Positions 6,997-8,596 of a stretch of 8,596 nt of DNA are shown in pieces. A model generated the notes under the pieces. That model saw only the letters and a program-made list of their open reading frames with translations, did no database searches and was not told where the DNA came from. Positions within the stretch are counted from its first letter, which is position 1; each line of letters begins with the position of its first letter. Both the position numbers and the translations under genes were made by a program. Source of the DNA: an uncultured Prevotella sp. (GTDB lineage Bacteria > Bacteroidota > Bacteroidia > Bacteroidales > Bacteroidaceae); contig CAAFFL010000203.1 of assembly GCA_900762125.1 (NCBI GenBank), positions 1 to 8,596 of the forward strand. Direction: 5' to 3'.

Positions 6997-7056
6997 TCTT
7001 CTCGTCACCGGCTCATTCAAGTTTTTTGGTGCAAAAACGTGGTGCTGGCGAGAAGA
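6997..7056 (+). repeat. Two-tier hairpin element, copy 2, after the AraC-type gene
   Basis: The structure begins at the base after the AraC-type stop codon. TCTTCTCG (6997-7004) pairs with CGAGAAGA (7049-7056) and the stem runs on through T-G, C-G and A-T to 7007/7046. At the tip, G-TTTTT-G and C-AAAAA-C around GTG (7021-7038, with one bulged T) form the same inner hairpin as at 1649-1665. The shared core TTTTTGGTGCAAAAA is identical, and both copies have CGTGG and, further on, AGAAGA to the right. It may be an interspersed repeat or a 3'-end RNA element. No T-tract follows. Confidence 0.5.
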
Positions 7057-7206
7057 CCATCCAGCGATGAGAATGGCCGAAAACGGGCTCCACCCGAGAC
7101 GAAAATCTCTCAAAAATACCCGTAAAACTGTACTTTTCACCTTCGAACGGCGTTTTTTAGCTCTTTTCTGGCTGTTTTTAACCCCAAATTGCACTATCGC
7201 GAACGA

Positions 7207-7294
7207 GTAATTTAACTTAAATTACTCGGTAATTTAACTTAGTTTACTCGATAATTTAACTTAAATTACTCAGTAATTTAAGTTAAATTACTAG
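7207..7294. repeat. Four tandem 22-bp units, each a palindrome
   Basis: Four units of exactly 22 bases lie head to tail at 7207-7228, 7229-7250, 7251-7272 and 7273-7294. Unit 1 is the 19-base palindrome GTAATTTAACTTAAATTAC (two 9-base arms around a central C) plus a 3-base linker TCG. Unit 2 has two changes in the right arm (TTAGTTTAC) and linker TCG. Unit 3 begins with A instead of G and has linker TCA. Unit 4 has G at the centre, the complement of the others, and linker TAG. The arms are pure A/T apart from the terminal G and C, in sharp contrast to the GC-rich surroundings. The 22-base period is about two helical turns, so all units would face the same side of the DNA. Confidence 0.9.
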
Positions 7295-7317
7295 ATTAGG
7301 ACGCCGTCGTGACGAGA

Positions 7318-7371
7318 TCATTCCACTGCTTTGACCATTTCGAAGCGCTTCTTGGACGAGTAGTTGTCCGA
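7318..7371 (-). pseudogene. Possible C-terminal stump of an unidentified gene
   Basis: On the minus strand, a 17-codon open stretch (SDNYSSKKRFEMVKAVE) runs from 7371 to a TGA at 7320-7318. It uses codons like those of neighbouring genes and reads like a natural charged C-terminus. Upstream the frame is closed by TAA at 7374-7372, so no gene remains. The piece is very short and I cannot assign a family; it may be chance. Confidence 0.2.
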
Positions 7372-7391
7372 TTAATTGGTGTGTGTTTTAA

Positions 7392-7486
7392 ACGTCAATG
7401 CCGTGAATAGACGTCAATATCGAAAATCATTATGGTCATTGACGGCCATTGACGGCATTGACGTGAAAATGGAATAGCCGTCATTC
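7392..7486. repeat. ATTGACG heptamer cluster with a 13-bp inverted repeat
   Basis: The heptamer ATTGACG occurs three times on the plus strand (7438-7444, 7448-7454, 7457-7463) and twice inverted as CGTCAAT (7393-7399, 7412-7418). A sixth, degenerate copy CGTCATT lies at 7480-7486. Spacing is 19 bases for the inverted pair and 10 and 9 for the direct trio, close to whole helical turns. A perfect 13-base inverted repeat, ACGTCAATGCCGT (7392-7404) and ACGGCATTGACGT (7452-7464), encloses a 47-base loop. The cluster lies between two pieces of gene debris, and no promoter match is visible beside it. Confidence 0.75.
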
Positions 7487-7508
7487 GTCGTCCCAGACAA
7501 AGCGGAGA

Positions 7509-7637
7509 AGGAAAAAAATATCCGTGAGAAACGTCTGGACCATTGATGATCCTGCTGCCATCAAGACCTTCGTGAAGATGACGGTCGACTTCATCACCAC
7601 CAATATCCCTGTGGAGGTCCTGAAGCTCTGCCAGTGA
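7509..7637 (+). pseudogene. C-terminal remnant of a glycerophosphodiester phosphodiesterase gene
   Basis: A reading frame ending at TGA 7635-7637 encodes NVWTIDDPAAIKTFVKM then T then VDFITTNIPVEVLKLCQ. This resembles the C-terminal end of GDPD-family TIM barrels, where V-x-V-W-T-[VI]-[ND] forms the second-last strand and G-V-D-x-I-x-T-[ND]-x-P the last. A threonine stands where the family has glycine before VD. The open frame reaches back only to 7467, just after TGA 7464-7466, and residues before about 7524 (KRRRKK...) do not look like the family. The catalytic N-terminal and central parts (H-E-N-T, E-x-K) are missing, so this is not an enzyme. It converges on the sigma factor gene, stop to stop, with 11 bases between. 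Identification is by recognition of the motif only. Confidence 0.6.
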
Positions 7638-7648
7638 CGCCTCCCGCA

Positions 7649-8203
7649 TCAGGAGATGATCTGCTTCCTCAGACCCAAGATGACCCGGTGGATATCGTTG
7701 CGCACCGACTGCACATTGATGCCGAGCATCCGTGCGATGCCGGCGGCGGGGAGCTCCTGCACATAGCGCAGGTAGATGACCTCTTTCTGGTGTGGAGTGA
7801 GGGTGGATAACGCCTGGCGGACGCGTAGACGGCGGCGGAGCATGTCGTCGTCGGGACTATAGTCGTCGACCGTCTCCATGATGTTGTCCTCGGCCTGTTG
7901 CCGCAACAAGTCGTTCTCGTCGAACGAGCACAGCCGATCTGTAGAAAGGTTATTGATGAGGTTGTTGCGAAAGGCCTGGAGCAGGTAGGCCTTCACATTC
8001 TCGACCTCGGGCAGGCTGTCGTGGCGTTTGATGATGCGCACGAAGAGGTCCTGAATGATGTCTTTCACCCGTTCTCTGTTGGGCGTGAACTTCATGCCGT
8101 ATGCCAACAAATTGTCGGCATACAGGTTGAATAGTTCCTCGAAGGCGCTCATGTCACCTTCGCGTATCTGACTCCATAGAATTTTCTCTGTAAGAAACCT
8201 CAT
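7649..8203 (-). CDS. RNA polymerase ECF sigma-70 factor (FecI-like, Bacteroidota type)
   Basis: This is a small sigma factor of 184 residues that would direct RNA polymerase to a limited regulon, usually controlled by a membrane anti-sigma factor. Region 2 spans about 20-86, with AFEELFNLYADNLLAYGMKF (20-39) and the core-binding segment VKDIIQDLFVRII (46-58). Region 4 spans about 126-182: ALSTLTPHQKEVIYLRYVQ (131-149) followed by the helix-turn-helix LPAAGIARMLGINVQSVRND (151-170). Regions 1.1 and 3 are absent, which defines the ECF group, and the length is normal. An acidic linker (104-120) joins the two domains. No anti-sigma gene follows on the same strand; the divergent gene at 8373 is the only candidate partner in view. 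The ATG at 8203 lies about 23 bases after the predicted transcription start. Confidence 0.94.
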   Translation of the reverse strand: MRFLTEKILWSQIREGDMSAFEELFNLYADNLLAYGMKFTPNRERVKDIIQDLFVRIIKRHDSLPEVENVKAYLLQAFRNNLINNLSTDRLCSFDENDLLRQQAEDNIMETVDDYSPDDDMLRRRLRVRQALSTLTPHQKEVIYLRYVQELPAAGIARMLGINVQSVRNDIHRVILGLRKQIIS

Positions 8204-8232
8204 GACAAGCAGCTACAACATAATAGCTCCGG

Positions 8233-8263
8233 CAAAGATAATTAAATTTTCATTACGAACAAA
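8233..8263 (-). promoter_or_regulatory. Promoter of the ECF sigma factor gene
   Basis: On the minus strand, TTTG (8263-8260), a 19-base spacer (8259-8241) and TATCTTTG (8240-8233) match the housekeeping Bacteroidota consensus. Transcription would begin near 8226. This suggests basal transcription by the primary sigma factor rather than only autoregulation. Confidence 0.75.
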
Positions 8264-8324
8264 TTTTAACGCTAGAAAAAAGAGATGTTGATACAAAAAT
8301 GTAACCTAAATGTTAAAATCTGAG

Positions 8325-8332
8325 TATGTTTG
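8325..8332 (+). promoter_or_regulatory. Possible -7 element for the rightward gene at 8373
   Basis: TATGTTTG is a full match to TAnnTTTG and lies 40 bases before the ATG at 8373. No TTTG-like -33 element lies 19-21 bases upstream, so this promoter may be weak, need an activator, or use another sigma factor such as the divergent ECF factor. Confidence 0.4.
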
Positions 8333-8372
8333 TGAGTAAACCGCATCTCAATAATAAATAGGAATAGTCGCA

Positions 8373-8567
8373 ATGGACCAAGACCATTTATTATATGATA
8401 TCCTCAACGACGTCACCGCTGGCGAGCCTCGTCTCACCAACGACGAGAAAGTCCATATCTGGGCCGCCGTCACGCGCCAGACGCAGCGCCAGACGCACCG
8501 TCGTCAGCTGCTGTGGGCATGGTGCGCGAGGCGCAGCGCCGTGCCGCGCGCGAGATACCCAACCTGA
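8373..8567 (+). CDS. N-terminus of an unidentified protein, frame probably broken; anti-sigma-like start possible
   Basis: The frame from ATG 8373 gives about 47 plausible residues (MDQDHLLYDILNDVTAG..., a conserved-looking W30, then a basic stretch RQTQRQTHRRQLLW). It then degenerates into CARRSAVPRARYPT and stops at 8567. From about 8516 the better coding frame is a different one (from ATG 8519), rich in G/C third positions and open to the window end. The short acidic start with a tryptophan near residue 30 and a basic run near 35-45 resembles the cytoplasmic part of FecR-like anti-sigma factors, and the gene is divergent from an ECF sigma gene. No transmembrane helix follows, however, so this assignment is weak. 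A frameshift, a sequence error or a rearrangement near 8513-8520 could explain it. Confidence 0.45.
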   Translation: MDQDHLLYDILNDVTAGEPRLTNDEKVHIWAAVTRQTQRQTHRRQLLWAWCARRSAVPRARYPT

Positions 8568-8596
8568 TCGTCGTGCCCGCGAGCGATCTCAGCTGC
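8519..8596 (+). other. Second open frame running off the window end
   Basis: From ATG 8519 the frame one base back from that of the 8373 gene reads MVREAQRRAAREIPNLIVVP then ASDLSC, with no stop before base 8596. Its codons (CGC, GAG, GCG, CTG, ATC, GTC, GTG) match the strong genes of this window, whereas the 8373 frame here uses AGG and AGA arginine codons. It could be the true continuation of the 8373 gene after a frameshift, or the start of another gene. I do not recognise the family. Confidence 0.35.

Larger units (their letters stand above)
6997..7648. other. 652-base interval without an intact gene, rich in repeats
   Basis: No complete coding region is convincing here. From left to right it contains the two-tier hairpin (6997-7056), an AT-rising stretch with only small weak hairpins (7057-7206), the 22-bp palindromic array (7207-7294), a 17-codon open stretch on the minus strand ending at 7318, the ATTGACG cluster (7392-7486), and the C-terminal stump of a probable GDPD gene (about 7509-7637). 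A minus-strand -7-like TATTTTTG at 7119-7112 has no -33 partner. The mixture of gene debris and arrays suggests past deletion or rearrangement between the AraC-type and sigma factor genes. Confidence 0.7.

Noticed and set aside
7112..7119. Minus-strand -7 element (TATTTTTG) driving antisense RNA to the AraC-type gene
   Set aside because: There is no -33 TTTG at the required distance, and such A/T-rich matches are expected by chance in this stretch.
5827..7194. A 455-codon open frame on the minus strand opposite the AraC-type gene
   Set aside because: It is antisense to a gene with clear membrane helices and AraC motifs, and its product is a long run of D, E, H, R and V without domains. That is typical of shadow frames in GC-rich coding DNA.
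7207..7294. CRISPR array
   Set aside because: Units are contiguous with only 3-base linkers, so there are no spacers, and no cas genes are present.
7207..7637. Insertion sequence remnant
   Set aside because: The inverted repeats do not flank a transposase frame, and no target-site duplication could be identified; the 13-bp arms enclose only 47 bases.
7395..7649. An 84-codon minus-strand frame across the ATTGACG cluster and the GDPD stump
   Set aside because: It runs antisense to the GDPD-like residues and through repeats, has no promoter, and its product shows no domain or consistent codon use.

Overview
The window looks like chromosomal DNA from a GC-rich member of the Bacteroidota, probably Bacteroidales and Prevotella-like. 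Three things point there. First, the promoters match the Bacteroidota pattern TTTG, 19-21 bases, TAnnTTTG, seen clearly at three places and with one mismatch at a fourth. Second, starts lack strong Shine-Dalgarno sequences and the tRNA gene does not encode CCA. Third, the gene content fits: a secreted GH28 pectinase, a WG-repeat protein, a membrane-embedded AraC-type regulator and an ECF sigma factor. The coding DNA is so GC-rich that long antisense shadow reading frames appear opposite nearly every gene.

Layout. Bases 12-192 hold a complete tRNA-Phe(GAA) unit: promoter, tRNA and a UUCG-capped terminator. A secreted GH28 polygalacturonase-type enzyme (228-1643) follows directly, with no clear promoter of its own. 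It converges on a four-gene operon read leftwards from 5747 to 1732: a WG-repeat protein, an LtaS/sulfatase-fold membrane enzyme, a PAP2 phosphatase and TrmO. Junctions are tight (33-base gap, 4-base ATGA overlap, 3-base gap), with a near-perfect promoter at 5774-5805. Divergent from it, across 169 bases carrying back-to-back promoters, is a seven-helix membrane protein ending in an AraC-type DNA-binding domain (5917-6996).

Bases 6997-7648 contain no intact gene but are rich in structure. They hold a two-tier hairpin whose 15-base core also occurs after the GH28 gene, four tandem 22-bp palindromic units, and a cluster of ATTGACG heptamers with helical spacing inside a 13-bp inverted repeat. 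They also hold what looks like the C-terminal stump of a glycerophosphodiester phosphodiesterase. An ECF sigma factor (8203 to 7649) with a good promoter follows. Divergent from it, a gene begins at 8373 whose reading frame appears to break about 75 bases before the window ends.

How the parts may work together (inference): the operon looks like an envelope-lipid module, with a membrane phosphotransferase or hydrolase followed by a lipid-phosphate phosphatase, joined to a tRNA modification gene. The divergent membrane-bound AraC protein is the obvious candidate regulator. I see no clear new defence or mobile system; the most unusual material is the non-coding interval 6997-7648.
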